The translations under genes and the position numbers were made by a program. Shown here piece by piece: positions 9,375 through 19,400 of a DNA stretch of 64,000 nucleotides. Source of the stretch: a virus; IMG/VR virus record IMGVR_UViG_3300021962_000030, positions 62,001 to 126,000 of that record, one strand, 5' to 3'. Positions within the stretch are counted from its first letter, which is position 1; the number at the start of each line of letters is the position of its first letter. A model generated the notes under the pieces. That model had not been told where the DNA came from. It ran no database searches and was given only the letters and a program-made list of their open reading frames with translations.

Positions 9375-9619
9375 CAAAAATCATCCTGGGTTTTTGAACC
9401 GCGTTTTTTTGTTGTTGAACTGGATTCTTCCCTAACCACAACTAATTGTGCCTGGGCCTGTGCAAGTGCTTCTCTTAGTTGCGCAGATTCCGTTGCAAGT
9501 GCTTCAAATTTTTTCTGAAGACTATTAATCTGGGTCTCATAAACAATATTGGCGTTAAAAAGTTCAAATGCCTTTTGCTGATATGTGGCAATCACGGCTT
9601 TCAAGTCTTCTTCGTTCAT
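9374..9619 (-). CDS. Small coiled-coil protein, 81 aa
   Basis: Residues 5-65 form a long helix with heptad spacing (YQQKAFELFNANIVYETQIN, then LQKKFEALATESAQLREALA and an AQ-repeat stretch). The basic/hydroxyl tail is STTKKRGSKTQDDF. No signal or membrane segment is present. It sits between two fibre genes, after a terminator and with its own late-promoter-like box, which suggests a fibre chaperone or trimerisation partner. That role is inference. Confidence 0.8.
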   Translation of the reverse strand: MNEEDLKAVIATYQQKAFELFNANIVYETQINSLQKKFEALATESAQLREALAQAQAQLVVVREESSSTTKKRGSKTQDDF

Positions 9620-9644
9620 AAAAAAGGGGAGCGAATTACTCCCC
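9620..9644 (-). terminator. Rho-independent terminator after the 597-aa fibre gene
   Basis: The minus strand reads GGGGAG-taattcg-CTCCCC followed by TTTTTT (T-run at 9620-9625). The 6-bp GC stem and U-run fit an intrinsic terminator for the upstream fibre gene. It lies between that gene and the ATG at 9617-9619. Confidence 0.75.
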
Positions 9645-9652
9645 TATTTATC
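9645..9652 (-). promoter_or_regulatory. Late promoter-like box (GATAAATA) just upstream of a terminator
   Basis: GATAAATA on the minus strand immediately precedes the 9620-9644 hairpin. Transcripts starting 6-8 nt downstream would begin inside the stem and escape termination, while read-through from the fibre gene would be stopped. Confidence 0.5.
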
Positions 9653-9671
9653 AAGTTTTTGGTGATGAATT

Positions 9672-11465
9672 TTAGAACGTTCCACCATCTACAACTATAT
9701 TTTGAAGCTCTCTCTGCGATGTGCCACCATTATAAGTAATAACAGCAGTCTGGCCAGCAGTATCATTAATCCAGAGTTCTCCAATTTCAACTGATGCCCA
9801 TGCCGCAACAGTTAGAACGTTTGACGATTCTGTAACGGATTGCGCAATAGCAACTCTGGTTGCACTATCATCCCAGAAAATAGCAGCTCTTCTGAGTTGA
9901 GTGTCATACCAATTCATTATAATACCAAGATCCTTATTAAGATCGGATCCTGGTGCAGAACCATCAACAACTCCAAGTTCAACTAGAGCGTCTTCAACAG
10001 TGAGTGAAGTTGTATTTACTTGAGTTGTGCTTCCATTAACAAACAGATCACCAGTAACGGTCAGGTTTTGTGATGCTGTGATATTACCAGAAGTGTCAAT
10101 AGTCGCCGCTTGAGTGTTGTTTGTGTGGCGAATTGTTGCAGTATATAATGTTGGAGCAGTTAAACCAGTTCCAACAGTTACTTCTGCTGGAAGACCATAA
10201 GTAACTGATTGTCCAGAAACAGTTACATCAATTTCATTTGCAGTTCCGTTGAATGTAAGTGTTTGTGAAGTTGATACTGAACCGGTGCCGCTGCCATTAG
10301 TACCACCAGCAGTGTCAATGGTGAGGTCAATTCCAGAAATGCTGTTATCAACATATGCTTTGATGGATTGTTGAGTTGCAAGTGCAGTAGCACTATTCTC
10401 AGTCATCGCATCATTATCATAAACTGTTGTAATACCAACAGCAGATGCATCACTACCAAACTTGGTGGTTGCGCCAGGAGTAACACCCAGTACGGTGTTG
10501 GCAGTTACGGTTAAGTCGCCACCAATAGTGACATTATTTGGAAGACCAACTGTTACTGTGGAACCTGATGCAGAGGTCTCAATTTCGTTTGTAGTACCAG
10601 CAATAGTGAGAATGTGGTTGGATGGAATTGCATCACCACTATCTGTTGTTGCACGATTTAGGAATGTTGATCCAAGAGAAACTGCACCAGATGTTACTGA
10701 GAAATCTCCCAGAGCAAACGATGCAATACCTTTATTTGAATCGGTTGCATCTTCACCAGCAACTGTGATTGTTTGTGAGGCATGGGTTACATCCATACCT
10801 TCTCCACCAAGAATGGAGAATGCGTGGCCAGATGGTGTCAGAGCACCGGAGTCTGTTGTTACAGACTTAACAACAGTGTCCTCAAGAGTTACTGCACCAG
10901 AAGTAACATCAAAATCCGCAGAGTCGAATGATGCAACACCCTTTGTGGTTGTCGTTGCATCGAGACCTTGATATGTTACTGTATTTGGAGAACCAGATGC
11001 AGTAGCAACGGTAAGTCCAGTTCCCGCAACAGTCTTGAATTCGATGGTTTCGCCATCATCAATTTGGGCATTATTGGCGGGATTTCCATCACCAATATTG
11101 AAGTTTGCAAATCCACCAGCAGGGGATTCCCATGTTAGGTTTCCTGAACCATCAACCTTAAGGAAGTTGCCAGCGGAAATTGTACCAGGCCAGGTGTATG
11201 TTATATCACCTGCAAGAGTATCTGGGGATTTGTGTGCAATGTAATTGTCACCATTGCCACTTCCCTCAACAATACGGACAGAAGATCCTGTAGAGGGTGT
11301 TTCACGATTCCAGTATCGAGCAGCACCAATTAGTGCATGAGTAGAACCTGTGCCAACGTAAAGTTCTAGTTCATCCGTTGTAAATATCGGTTCACCTGCT
11401 AGTTTAGAGGCTGCACCAATAGCGGTTTGTGCGCCTCTTTTAAACTGAATAGTTGGTGCGGCCAT
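9672..11465 (-). CDS. Tail fibre-like structural protein, 597 aa
   Basis: The N-terminus [20 protein letters not shown] then [16 protein letters not shown] is the fibre start motif (IQ-RRG...L...GE.....LyvG). Two near-copies follow of a block containing [19 protein letters not shown] / [19 protein letters not shown] (around residues 180-270). After these come repeats ending VTVGLP/VTYGLP and a helix [20 protein letters not shown], common in phage fibre shafts. The C-terminus [11 protein letters not shown] echoes the IDAGTF end of the neighbouring 156-aa protein. It is probably a fibre or whisker-type appendage; the attachment site is not determinable. Confidence 0.8.
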   Translation of the reverse strand: MAAPTIQFKRGAQTAIGAASKLAGEPIFTTDELELYVGTGSTHALIGAARYWNRETPSTGSSVRIVEGSGNGDNYIAHKSPDTLAGDITYTWPGTISAGNFLKVDGSGNLTWESPAGGFANFNIGDGNPANNAQIDDGETIEFKTVAGTGLTVATASGSPNTVTYQGLDATTTTKGVASFDSADFDVTSGAVTLEDTVVKSVTTDSGALTPSGHAFSILGGEGMDVTHASQTITVAGEDATDSNKGIASFALGDFSVTSGAVSLGSTFLNRATTDSGDAIPSNHILTIAGTTNEIETSASGSTVTVGLPNNVTIGGDLTVTANTVLGVTPGATTKFGSDASAVGITTVYDNDAMTENSATALATQQSIKAYVDNSISGIDLTIDTAGGTNGSGTGSVSTSQTLTFNGTANEIDVTVSGQSVTYGLPAEVTVGTGLTAPTLYTATIRHTNNTQAATIDTSGNITASQNLTVTGDLFVNGSTTQVNTTSLTVEDALVELGVVDGSAPGSDLNKDLGIIMNWYDTQLRRAAIFWDDSATRVAIAQSVTESSNVLTVAAWASVEIGELWINDTAGQTAVITYNGGTSQRELQNIVVDGGTF

Positions 11466-11509
11466 TTGTTACTTCCTTACAAGTTTACTATCCTATTGAT
11501 ATTTAGTTT

Positions 11510-11980
11510 TTAGAAAGTTCCTGCATCTATATCAATGCGATCATCGAGATCAACATCCAAAGTATTAACAAAGTCTGCTGGAAGTCCTGGTTGAATTGTT
11601 TCTGTATTTGATGATGCACTAAGAACAACGTCAGGATTTACATCCCTCCACTTTCCAGTTGCCTGGTCATACATCAAAACATACTTATCATTGGTTCCAC
11701 TGATTTCTACGTCTTGAAGATCGTTGATGGTTGCCACGTCCGTTCCTATCGATACGTTTACATCAATTGAACATGACAAATTAACCTTATACTTGGTTGG
11801 TGATATTGGTTTTACAGAAAAAACCGATCCATCAATTACTGTTGTCGCCTTTCTACTACCACTAATGTGTTTTCCAGTTAGATTATGTGTCCCAACACCA
11901 ACTTGAATTAATGGGGTTGTGGGTAAAGCAGATTTGATTGAGTATGCATATGGGGATGATTGTCCCACTTTTATGGTCAT
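11510..11980 (-). CDS. Small virion structural protein with NDLxDV module, 156 aa
   Basis: Beta-rich protein. The middle holds INDLQDVEISGTNDKYVLMY followed by an aromatic W: the same module (NDLxDV...vLxYxxxxxW) seen twice in the 830-aa fibre. The end is DVDLDDRIDIDAGTF. The ATG overlaps the stop of the 111-aa gene by 4 bp, so the pair is coupled. It is probably a fibre-base or baseplate-attachment component; I cannot name a family. Confidence 0.7.
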   Translation of the reverse strand: MTIKVGQSSPYAYSIKSALPTTPLIQVGVGTHNLTGKHISGSRKATTVIDGSVFSVKPISPTKYKVNLSCSIDVNVSIGTDVATINDLQDVEISGTNDKYVLMYDQATGKWRDVNPDVVLSASSNTETIQPGLPADFVNTLDVDLDDRIDIDAGTF

Positions 11981-12312
11981 ACTGATACACTCTCTTCTAC
12001 AATTGCCGTTCCTTTAATCACCTTAATTTTATTTCCACCCAAGGTCAAAACAACGTCAAAATAATTTCTTCCAGCACTTAAGTTTGCTGTTTGCTCAGCA
12101 GTAAGAGATAGTGTAATCGTTCCTGTGCCGGATGTAATGGATTTCGCAAACTCTTCAGATGTGGTAGATGTTGGGTGTTTGCGAACACTTGCATATGTTG
12201 TTGTTAATCCGGTAAGAACTGTGCTGGATTGGTCGGGATCAAAAAGATTAAACGTAGCTTCAAAGTACGTTCCTTTTTCAATTACTAAGGTTGTTACTTC
12301 TGCAGCTGCCAT
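11977..12312 (-). CDS. Small structural protein resembling a BppU-type N-terminal domain, 111 aa
   Basis: A single beta-sandwich-like domain: TTLVIEKGTYFEATFNLFD, a VRKHP turn, GTGTITLSLTAEQTANLSAG, and RNYFDVVLTLGG then KIKVIKGTAIV. The layout (range of an input, then a measured output with an I-x-G-x-a-x-V end) resembles the N-terminal domain of phage baseplate upper (BppU-like) proteins. A late-promoter-like box lies upstream. It is likely a virion part connecting fibres to the baseplate; that is inference. Confidence 0.65.
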   Translation of the reverse strand: MAAAEVTTLVIEKGTYFEATFNLFDPDQSSTVLTGLTTTYASVRKHPTSTTSEEFAKSITSGTGTITLSLTAEQTANLSAGRNYFDVVLTLGGNKIKVIKGTAIVEESVSV

Positions 12313-12328
12313 TTTTCTTGGTTTTTAA

Positions 12329-12769
12329 CTATTTATCTGCTTGCGAGTTGTTCTTAATCAGTTTTGCCAACTCCGCAGTTGATCCAACAAAAAGTGCATT
12401 AGTAACATTTGTTGGACCTTTTGCAATAGATTCACTCTCAACATCCTTCAACTTCTTCTGAAGTTCCATCAATTTATCCGTAACATCACCAACATTTTTG
12501 ATCAATTGTCCAGCAACTTCGTATGCTCTTGGCATTTCACTTTCTTGTGCCAATTCAAGAATGCCATTAATTGCTTCTTGCCCCTTTTCTATCAAAGAAT
12601 AAAGATTGGATCTTGTATATTCATAATCAGATTTGATGTCATTTTTGTTGAGACTAGTTTGCTCAGGTTCTTTTGAAGATTCAACAATTTCAGAATTGGA
12701 AACTACATCAATTGCAGGTTCTATATTAAATGTTTGATTAATTGACTCAAATTTATCGCTGTCACTCAT
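12329..12769 (-). CDS. gp16: Small terminase subunit (gp16-like), 146 aa
   Basis: An acidic, helical protein with a central coiled segment (EYTRSNLYSLIEKGQEAING, ELAQESEMPRAYEVAGQLIK, VTDKLMELQKKLKDVE), the layout of T4 gp16, the DNA-recognition and motor-regulating terminase small subunit (T4: 164 aa). The phrase SEMPRAYEVAGQLIK is typical of cyanophage gp16. Position after gp13-gp14-gp15 supports the call. The ATG at 12767-12769 follows a GGGGGT SD-like run; longer in-frame starts overlap gp15. The large terminase is not in this window. Confidence 0.8.
   Translation of the reverse strand: MSDSDKFESINQTFNIEPAIDVVSNSEIVESSKEPEQTSLNKNDIKSDYEYTRSNLYSLIEKGQEAINGILELAQESEMPRAYEVAGQLIKNVGDVTDKLMELQKKLKDVESESIAKGPTNVTNALFVGSTAELAKLIKNNSQADK
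12330..12337 (-). promoter_or_regulatory. Late promoter-like box (GATAAATA)
   Basis: GATAAATA on the minus strand overlaps the 3' end of the small terminase gene, about 18 bp upstream of the ATG at 12310-12312. It would drive the BppU-like and fibre genes late. Confidence 0.5.
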
Positions 12770-12783
12770 ACCATTTACCCCCA

Positions 12784-13782
12784 TCACTCATGAAATCCAA
12801 AATCATCACCAAATTCAATAAGTGCATCATCTGCTGTGGTGATTAGTTTGATTTGGGATCCTGAAACGTGTGGTGTGCTTACAGTCTCATCTGCTCCACG
12901 CACTACAAATAGATTGTTGCCAATTATCTGGGTGATATACAGTTCTTCATTATCAATCATAATGTAACTATCTTCTGGAATACCGGAAGAATCATCTACA
13001 AGAATATTGCTAAGTACAGCATCAATATCATTTGTCAGCAGTGTCGCAACATTATCTGCATAACTCTGAATTGCTCTTGGTTCTGCAGAATATACCAAAT
13101 CTCTTGGTGTGATACTTGAACGAGCACCGGAGACAAATCCAATAGAAGCCTTTTTGATGAGATCTCTGTCGATATCCTTGGTGGAAGTTGGTCCAAAGAG
13201 GTATAGTTTTGCAATAAATCTCAGTTTATAAACTAGTGCTCTTCGTGTTTGAAAATCTCCTTCATAACTATCGTCCATGGTCATACCTTCAAGGACAATA
13301 GGAATATCTCTTTTTTCTCCAATAGACTCAATCATGTCTATTGATAATGTGTATGCTGGCTGAAAATATGGAAGGATTTGCTCAATAATTTGAAGCATAT
13401 CTTCATTTAGTTTTGTCATGATGCTCAGTTCAAATTCCAAATTATATGGAACTGGCATATATGTTTTCGCCACTTGTGTACCATCAGCAACCAACCCAGA
13501 CAAAAATGACTGAGTGTGTGTAACTTTCCTTTGGGGATCGTATGTTAAATTGACATATTCAAACGACATTCTTGGCAAAGTCATTTGTATGGGCTTACTT
13601 GGATCTGGTGATTGCTCTAATCGTGCCAGAAACTTTTGAGTTGGCCCATATGCTAAAGGAACTTCTTTAAAGGATACTGTTTGGTCGCTAGAATTTACGT
13701 GTTTAATCTTAATATTGTTAAAGAGAGATCCAAAAGCAACAACAGTCTTCCTTAGAATTTCGTGATAGAAATGTTCAAACAT
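12784..13782 (-). CDS. gp15: Tail sheath stabilisation/completion protein (gp15-like), 332 aa
   Basis: The N-terminus YHEILRKTVVAFGSLFNNIK, the block RMSFEYVNLTYDPQRK and YMPVPYNLEFELSIMTKLNE, then QIIEQILPYFQPAYTL, are characteristic of gp15, the hexameric tail terminator that caps sheath and tube and joins the tail to the neck. At 332 residues it exceeds T4 gp15 (272); the extra length lies in the C-terminal part (about residues 230-332), which has a DDSSGIPEDSYIMIDNEELY segment like the module found in the giant baseplate proteins. It lies between gp14 and gp16. Confidence 0.82.
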   Translation of the reverse strand: MFEHFYHEILRKTVVAFGSLFNNIKIKHVNSSDQTVSFKEVPLAYGPTQKFLARLEQSPDPSKPIQMTLPRMSFEYVNLTYDPQRKVTHTQSFLSGLVADGTQVAKTYMPVPYNLEFELSIMTKLNEDMLQIIEQILPYFQPAYTLSIDMIESIGEKRDIPIVLEGMTMDDSYEGDFQTRRALVYKLRFIAKLYLFGPTSTKDIDRDLIKKASIGFVSGARSSITPRDLVYSAEPRAIQSYADNVATLLTNDIDAVLSNILVDDSSGIPEDSYIMIDNEELYITQIIGNNLFVVRGADETVSTPHVSGSQIKLITTADDALIEFGDDFGFHE

Positions 13783-13815
13783 GATGGTATTATGTATTAA
13801 GTATATTTAACAAAG

Positions 13816-15210
13816 TTAGAAAGGCATTCCAAATGGATTGTCTTCTGAGAAGTCGATAATATTTGCTGCTTCTGCGCCAATCTCATCATTTTGTGCGTAT
13901 GGATCTGTTAGATCATTCTTTTCATTATCAAAGAATAGTGTGAAGGATGCATTTGAAGTTTGTCCTGTAATCTGCTCGCCTTCAATAAATTCGCCAGAAA
14001 TAATAGAAACTTCAAGAGTTCCTGTGTTCACATTATAACTTCTAACTCTTGCGGTAGTGCTACTGCTGCTTCCAACAACAACTTCATTAAATGTATATGT
14101 TCCTACACCACTTACGCTTGGGCCGGTAAGTGTAATTGTTGGGATGCTGGTATATCCAGATCCACCATTATATACTCTGATGCCAGAGACTGATCCATTT
14201 GCATCCAGGTATGCAACACCAGTTGCGGCAGGACCACCACCCCCAGGTGCGCTGAATGTTACAGTTGGTGGATAAATGTATCCAGAACCACCATCTGTCA
14301 CGGTTATGACACCAACAGTTCCGTTTGCAACAGTTGCAGTTGCACCTGCACCCGCTCCTCCACCACCAAGAATGACAACTGCCGGTGGTTTTGTTGTGGA
14401 ATATCCAGTACCTGCATTTACAACTTCAATTCCCTGAACCTTGTCTGTAACAACACCATCACAATTAACCAATCCATCAATCAGAGTTGCAATGCCAACT
14501 GCCTGAATTCCACCAGAAGTTGGTGATGAAGATATTGCAACTGTTGGTGGATTTTTGTAGTTATATCCACGGTTATTGACAGTGAAGAATTGAATGCCAC
14601 CATCCACATAACTTGCGGTTGCAGTTGCAGTTGTTCCAATACCAATAAGTTTGAGTGTTTGAATAAATCCTGCTTCAACAACATTATCGTCAATCTGCTC
14701 AATAGAAGTGTCGATGACTTCATCTTCATATCTGAACAGTTCACATCTCAACTCATAAACATAATTCTTCTTGAGTTGATAGAATGGTTTTTCGTGCTCT
14801 ACAAATTTAATTTCAAATAATCTATCTCCAAATGGGAAATAGATCAAATCCCCCTCTTTGGGTCTTGATGCCAACTCAATATTCGGCGCATCTTTGATTA
14901 GGGGTGCGATATAAGATTCATACCTTTCTTTGGAGATTACGAGAATAATCTCATTTAGTGCTTGAATACCAAACTTTGATAGGAGTTGAGTATTATCCCC
15001 ATATCCATCATAGTTACTTACATATGCCTCAATTGGATATGCGTTATTGAATTTGGATTCAATAACCTCCTCAATAACAGTATTTTTCGTCACATATTGT
15101 CTTGGGAGGTAGTGAACATCCACACCATAAATTCTCAGATGCTCATTGATGAGATCTTGAATTAGACCTTGCTCCCCAGAAGAGCCTTGAAGAAAAAATG
15201 GATTAAGCAT
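13816..15210 (-). CDS. gp14: Neck protein gp14-like with inserted GSGY repeats, 464 aa
   Basis: The first 165 residues (LNEHLRIYGVDVHYLPRQYV-like segment, PKEGDLIYFPFGDRLFEIKF, KKNYVYELRCELFRYEDEVI) match gp14, a neck component that closes the filled head with gp13. T4 gp14 is about 256 residues. Here residues about 205-370 hold four tandem units with NNRGYNYKNPPTV, NAGTGYSTTKPPAV, DGGSGYIYPPTV and NGGSGYTSIPTI. The canonical acidic C-terminus resumes with DNEKNDLTDPYAQNDEIG. The insert explains the extra length and is shared in kind with gp8 and the giant proteins. Confidence 0.85.
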   Translation of the reverse strand: MLNPFFLQGSSGEQGLIQDLINEHLRIYGVDVHYLPRQYVTKNTVIEEVIESKFNNAYPIEAYVSNYDGYGDNTQLLSKFGIQALNEIILVISKERYESYIAPLIKDAPNIELASRPKEGDLIYFPFGDRLFEIKFVEHEKPFYQLKKNYVYELRCELFRYEDEVIDTSIEQIDDNVVEAGFIQTLKLIGIGTTATATASYVDGGIQFFTVNNRGYNYKNPPTVAISSSPTSGGIQAVGIATLIDGLVNCDGVVTDKVQGIEVVNAGTGYSTTKPPAVVILGGGGAGAGATATVANGTVGVITVTDGGSGYIYPPTVTFSAPGGGGPAATGVAYLDANGSVSGIRVYNGGSGYTSIPTITLTGPSVSGVGTYTFNEVVVGSSSSTTARVRSYNVNTGTLEVSIISGEFIEGEQITGQTSNASFTLFFDNEKNDLTDPYAQNDEIGAEAANIIDFSEDNPFGMPF

Positions 15211-15214
15211 AATA

Positions 15215-16042
15215 TCAACCGATCATGTCTAAGGGTGGGAGTTCGTATGTGCTGGACATCTTATCCATAATCATATCCAGTTCTCTTTGCCCATCATCAT
15301 ACAATTGGCGACCATTTAGTTCGACTCCACCAGGAAGTTTTACTCCTTGGAACTTGATTAGATTTTGACCCCACTGACGCTTAATCAGAGCAGTCAAGTA
15401 TGGTTTGATGAAGGAATCATTCCAAACTCTTGCATAATCGTTGGGATCTAGAACCTTATAAGTATCCAGAACAAGATATTGACCTGCTCTTACAGAAGAC
15501 CAATCAATATCTAGATACAACCTATCCATCCTCTTGTTGAACCTAATCTGCTTCTGTGTTGTAAGTAGGAAATCAATATCTTCAAGATATGTTTTGGTCA
15601 TAGCGTAGGAAAGTAACTCAGTTGCCCCCCAATAATACACATCATTTAAGAATAACTGATACTTAACACTAAACATATTATTAGTAATAGTGTTCGCCCC
15701 CTCAAAGTGGAAGATCTTTGTGATGCCTATTACATCTGGTGGAATTTGAAGATAGTTTCCAGTCTCTTCAAAGTTAAATGATGTAGTTAAACCGACACTA
15801 TGATTTACTGTGGTTGTGGTAATTCCAACCTTTCTTTCTCCACGGTCAATATCATCCTGAGTGATTTGATACTTCAAAAATACCTGAGAAACACCATCAA
15901 AATGTCTCTCTTGAAAAAACTGAATAGCATCGTCTACCAAATCATCAATTTGCTCATCGGCAACATTAATCTCAAGGACCGGGGCCCCCAATTTTCTTTT
16001 ACAGTAATCGACTAGTTCTTGTCTGGTAGATGGTTGTGCCAT
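15215..16042 (-). CDS. gp13: Neck protein gp13-like, 275 aa
   Basis: The N-terminal TRQELVDYCKRKLGAPVLEI, then VADEQIDDLVDDAIQFFQER, and the middle YYWGATELLSYAMTKTYLED, are hallmarks of T4-like gp13, the head-completion/neck protein that docks on the portal after packaging. It continues with FNKRMDRLYLDIDW and DPNDYARVWNDSFIKPYLTA. Length is close to T4 gp13 (309). It directly precedes gp14 with 4 bp between them, as in other T4-like phages. Confidence 0.88.
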   Translation of the reverse strand: MAQPSTRQELVDYCKRKLGAPVLEINVADEQIDDLVDDAIQFFQERHFDGVSQVFLKYQITQDDIDRGERKVGITTTTVNHSVGLTTSFNFEETGNYLQIPPDVIGITKIFHFEGANTITNNMFSVKYQLFLNDVYYWGATELLSYAMTKTYLEDIDFLLTTQKQIRFNKRMDRLYLDIDWSSVRAGQYLVLDTYKVLDPNDYARVWNDSFIKPYLTALIKRQWGQNLIKFQGVKLPGGVELNGRQLYDDGQRELDMIMDKMSSTYELPPLDMIG

Positions 16043-16242
16043 TATTCTTCTTCAGGATCTAGTGCGTGGAGTAGAGGACTATTGGACAAAAGTTCTTGCT
16101 GTGCCATATACAATTTAATCGCGTTTTTGGCAACAACTCTCAGAGTTGCAAGATCCTCTATACTATCTATGCTTCTTGACATTCTTTCATATTCAAAAAG
16201 ATTATTAAGACTTGTCAATTTAATATCAAGCGGCTTCATCAT
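16042..16242 (-). CDS. Small conserved protein upstream of gp13, 66 aa
   Basis: A helical acidic protein: LNNLFEYERMSRSIDSIEDL, then TLRVVAKNAIKLYMAQQELL, ending LDPEEE. The ATG at 16240-16242 has AGGAG 8 nt upstream; the in-frame TTG further up is less likely. It overlaps the upstream gene's end by 17 bp and touches gp13's start, so all three are co-translated. I do not know its function; small genes at this position recur in T4-like cyanophages. Confidence 0.78.
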   Translation of the reverse strand: MMKPLDIKLTSLNNLFEYERMSRSIDSIEDLATLRVVAKNAIKLYMAQQELLSNSPLLHALDPEEE

Positions 16243-16456
16243 CCACAATTCTCCTCAACAACATTTTAATGTCAGATAGATCATCTTTGATGGAGGAAAT
16301 TTCATCCTCCATCTTTTTGATCTTTTGCGCTTCCTTATATTTTGTCTTATAAGTAGCGATATATTTATTGTATCCCTCAACATCCGTATTTAATATTCCG
16401 TTGGAATATTCATCTCTGACTAGATGATCCCTATCCTTTACCTTAATATAGTCCAT
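16226..16456 (-). CDS. Small coiled-coil protein, 76 aa
   Basis: The start ATG at 16454-16456 (MDYIKVKDRDHLVRDEYSNG) lies 5 bp past the stop of the 2602-aa gene. The C-terminal half is a heptad coiled coil (KKMEDEISSIKDDLSDIKML). Ahead of it is NTDVEGYNKYIATYKTKYKE. No signal peptide. Its place between baseplate and neck genes suggests a virion assembly or accessory role; the family is not recognised. Confidence 0.8.
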   Translation of the reverse strand: MDYIKVKDRDHLVRDEYSNGILNTDVEGYNKYIATYKTKYKEAQKIKKMEDEISSIKDDLSDIKMLLRRIVDDEAA

Positions 16457-16460
16457 TTTA

Positions 16461-19400
16461 CTATGCTGATGGCTTGAGTGTTGCAATCGCCCTCAAATCT
16501 TTGAGAATTGGTGGCGTTGCTTGGTTTTCTGATGCCATAACGATCTTGATTGCAAAACCGTTGAAGTCGGGCAGATCATCAACAGAATACTCATAATCTC
16601 TGAAGGATCTGTCGGAAGTTTGAGTAATCTTACTATCTGCAGTTCCATCATTTCTTGACGCATCAACAACTCTCTTGATTCCCTGACCATCAACTTGATA
16701 GTTGGAATAACCGGGGAAGAATTCGTAGTTCTGTGAAGCCTCTGGGGCATCATCTCTAAAGAGTTGATACAGAACGCGAATGTCATTCATATTATTTCTG
16801 CTGGCAGTCAACAGAACTTTGAGGGAGTTTGCAGGCAACTTAAGTCTGACTGGTTTTGAAATATAAATTGCTGAGTGCTTATCCTTATCTAGAGATCTTA
16901 CAGTATCATCGTCTGCGTAGGTTGCATCTACCCCAATACCAAGTGGATTGTTTACTAGGTTTGTGGATAGAATTGCTCCCATTTGTGCAGTATCTAATAC
17001 TGGCGACACTCTCTCATCTGTTGTTTGAAGCAGGAACTCGAACGATAGTGAACGATTTCCAGGAGAATTATCAATAAATCTCTCCTCATTTACTCTGGAG
17101 CAGAGTAGTCTTGGAGTTGAGAAGTATGTTGAGTCATCTAGGGAGATTTCTGCAAATCCACCATCTTCAAAGGATTTCTCATTTCCACCAACACTTGTTG
17201 CGCTAAATGTGCGAAGTCTTGTGATTAGATTTGTCTTCGCTGGAATGATGTGAGCGATGTTTGGTGTGACCGATTCATACTGAATATTATTGGTAAGAAT
17301 TGTTCCGGATCTACCACCCTGAATTGTGGAGGTCCAGTAAAGATCTGAGCGATCTGATCCAATACCAACACCATCATAATCAACATCACTTGTATCAATC
17401 TTAATGTGGTAACTGTTTAGATCAATTGGGTGTTGATTACTGACTTCTGCAAAATTGTGAATCTTATTCAATCTACGGATCGAGATTCCGTTGAATTCAT
17501 ACTTATAAACCGGCACACCCAACACATAGGATTGTGCTTGAGAACCATCTACTGATGGACCTCTAGTAATTCCAGTTAGTTTTCCGCCACCCAGTCCAGT
17601 ATAACCAATGACCTCATTACCAATCTGAACATATCCGGGGTTGGATGCGGAAACATCAACACCCTCAAATTTATCAAAACCGGTAGTTGCCGCGATTGAA
17701 ATTGATGTAGACTCTGCTGCTGCAATTGCTGCAGTTGTTGTGGTATTTACTTCGGTTAGAGATGGTCTAAATTCTGCCATCTGCATATAGTTTTCTGGGG
17801 AGTGCATCATGTGATTTGAATGATACACCTTCATATGACGACCATCATAATATTGGTCTTCTGTGATGGAATTGACTGTTACACCCGCACCGACAATAGT
17901 TGTAATACCAGCAGAAGTGCGATATCTAAGAGTTGAGAGTCCAACTGTAAATGATCCTTGCACCTCATCCAGGAGGAATGAATTGTTTGATGCAATTGTT
18001 TCAACGACAACTCTTCCACCAAATCCAACGTTCTGTCCAAGTTCTGGGACAAGGAGTGAATCGCCAACCTGATATCCAAATCCGGCGCTGGTAATGGTTA
18101 CACTATTGATTGTGTTTCCAGTTACTACAACATCTGCGACTGCACCTTGTCCATATCCAGTTTCTGTCTCAAGTGAAATATTTGTGAACGTTCCATTAGT
18201 ATATCCAGTTCCAGCATTTACAACCGTCACTCCAGTTCCAGTTGTGATGGATCCCGCAACACCGATTAGAACACCAGTTGCAACTTGAGTGTCAGTTCCA
18301 TCAAGTTGAATGATATTAACTCCAGGAACAACATCTGCAACATAACCAGAGGTTTCTGCAATACTTACCAGAGTTCTCTTAGCAAGTGGGCGGAATTGGT
18401 TTGGACCAACTACTGTTGTAACAGGATTTCTCAAATCGAGTTTTGGATTATAGAATCTAGTCAAACCTTCTTCAACAAAGGATGCTCTGTTGATTCTATA
18501 CTTCAGATCCTCAATCTGTGCAGGAGACCATGTTGAACCATTTTGGGACTTGAATAGACTTCCGAGTGATGGTTGCTCAGAAAGTTTAATTCCGGTTTGA
18601 ATGTCGTTTTGTCCCAATTCAGCAACGAATACCCTGTAGTTGGGGCTATTTGCCTGAAGAACAATCGCAAATTGGGATGTTTGTTGACTTCCAATCGGTG
18701 CCTGTCTTACACTCTGCACTCTTGGCCCTGGCAGATATACTGGAGATGGTAGAGTGAATCTGGTTGCAACTGAACCATCACCACTAACCGAAACTTGATC
18801 AGGGGTTAAAGTCACCTCAGATAGTGGAAGTACAATTTGACTGGGAACTCCAGCGATCATTGGACGAAGTTGGAAAGTGACTGGAATAGTCTCATCCTTG
18901 GTTTCAAAGTAAATATCTACGGAAGTAATAAAGACGCCAGTATCATCGGGAACATAGAATGATTGTGCCAGAGGATCTCCCTTAGGCCAATTTCTTACTG
19001 GACGTGGTTCCTGTGGAACGGGTTCATGTGTTGTTGTATTTGTAATTGTAGTTACATTTCTGTTTCTGGCAGGAATGATCGTAATATTTCTTGTGGTAAT
19101 GATGTTAATTTCAGTAATCTCTCTAGTACCACCTGACATATATTCTGCTTCAGCAGAACTTTCACTTACTTTGGTGTTTGAGATAAATTCTTGATTTCTA
19201 TCACCAAGGAGATCTAGTGATGGAACATCAACCACCATGAAAGTATTTTCACCATTAATCCACTGTGGATTACCTTGAACTGCTGGGTCTGGAATGAATA
19301 GCGATCCAATCAATCTTCCGCCATTGTCTGAAACCAAACGAATGTTGCTCTTTACAACCGCAACAGCACCGGAAGATGCACCAATCAATCTCATATTTGG

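Noticed and set aside
10462-10971. 169-aa plus-strand frame inside the 597-aa fibre gene
   Set aside because: A Val/Pro/Thr-rich shadow caused by the repetitive coding strand; no promoter or SD.
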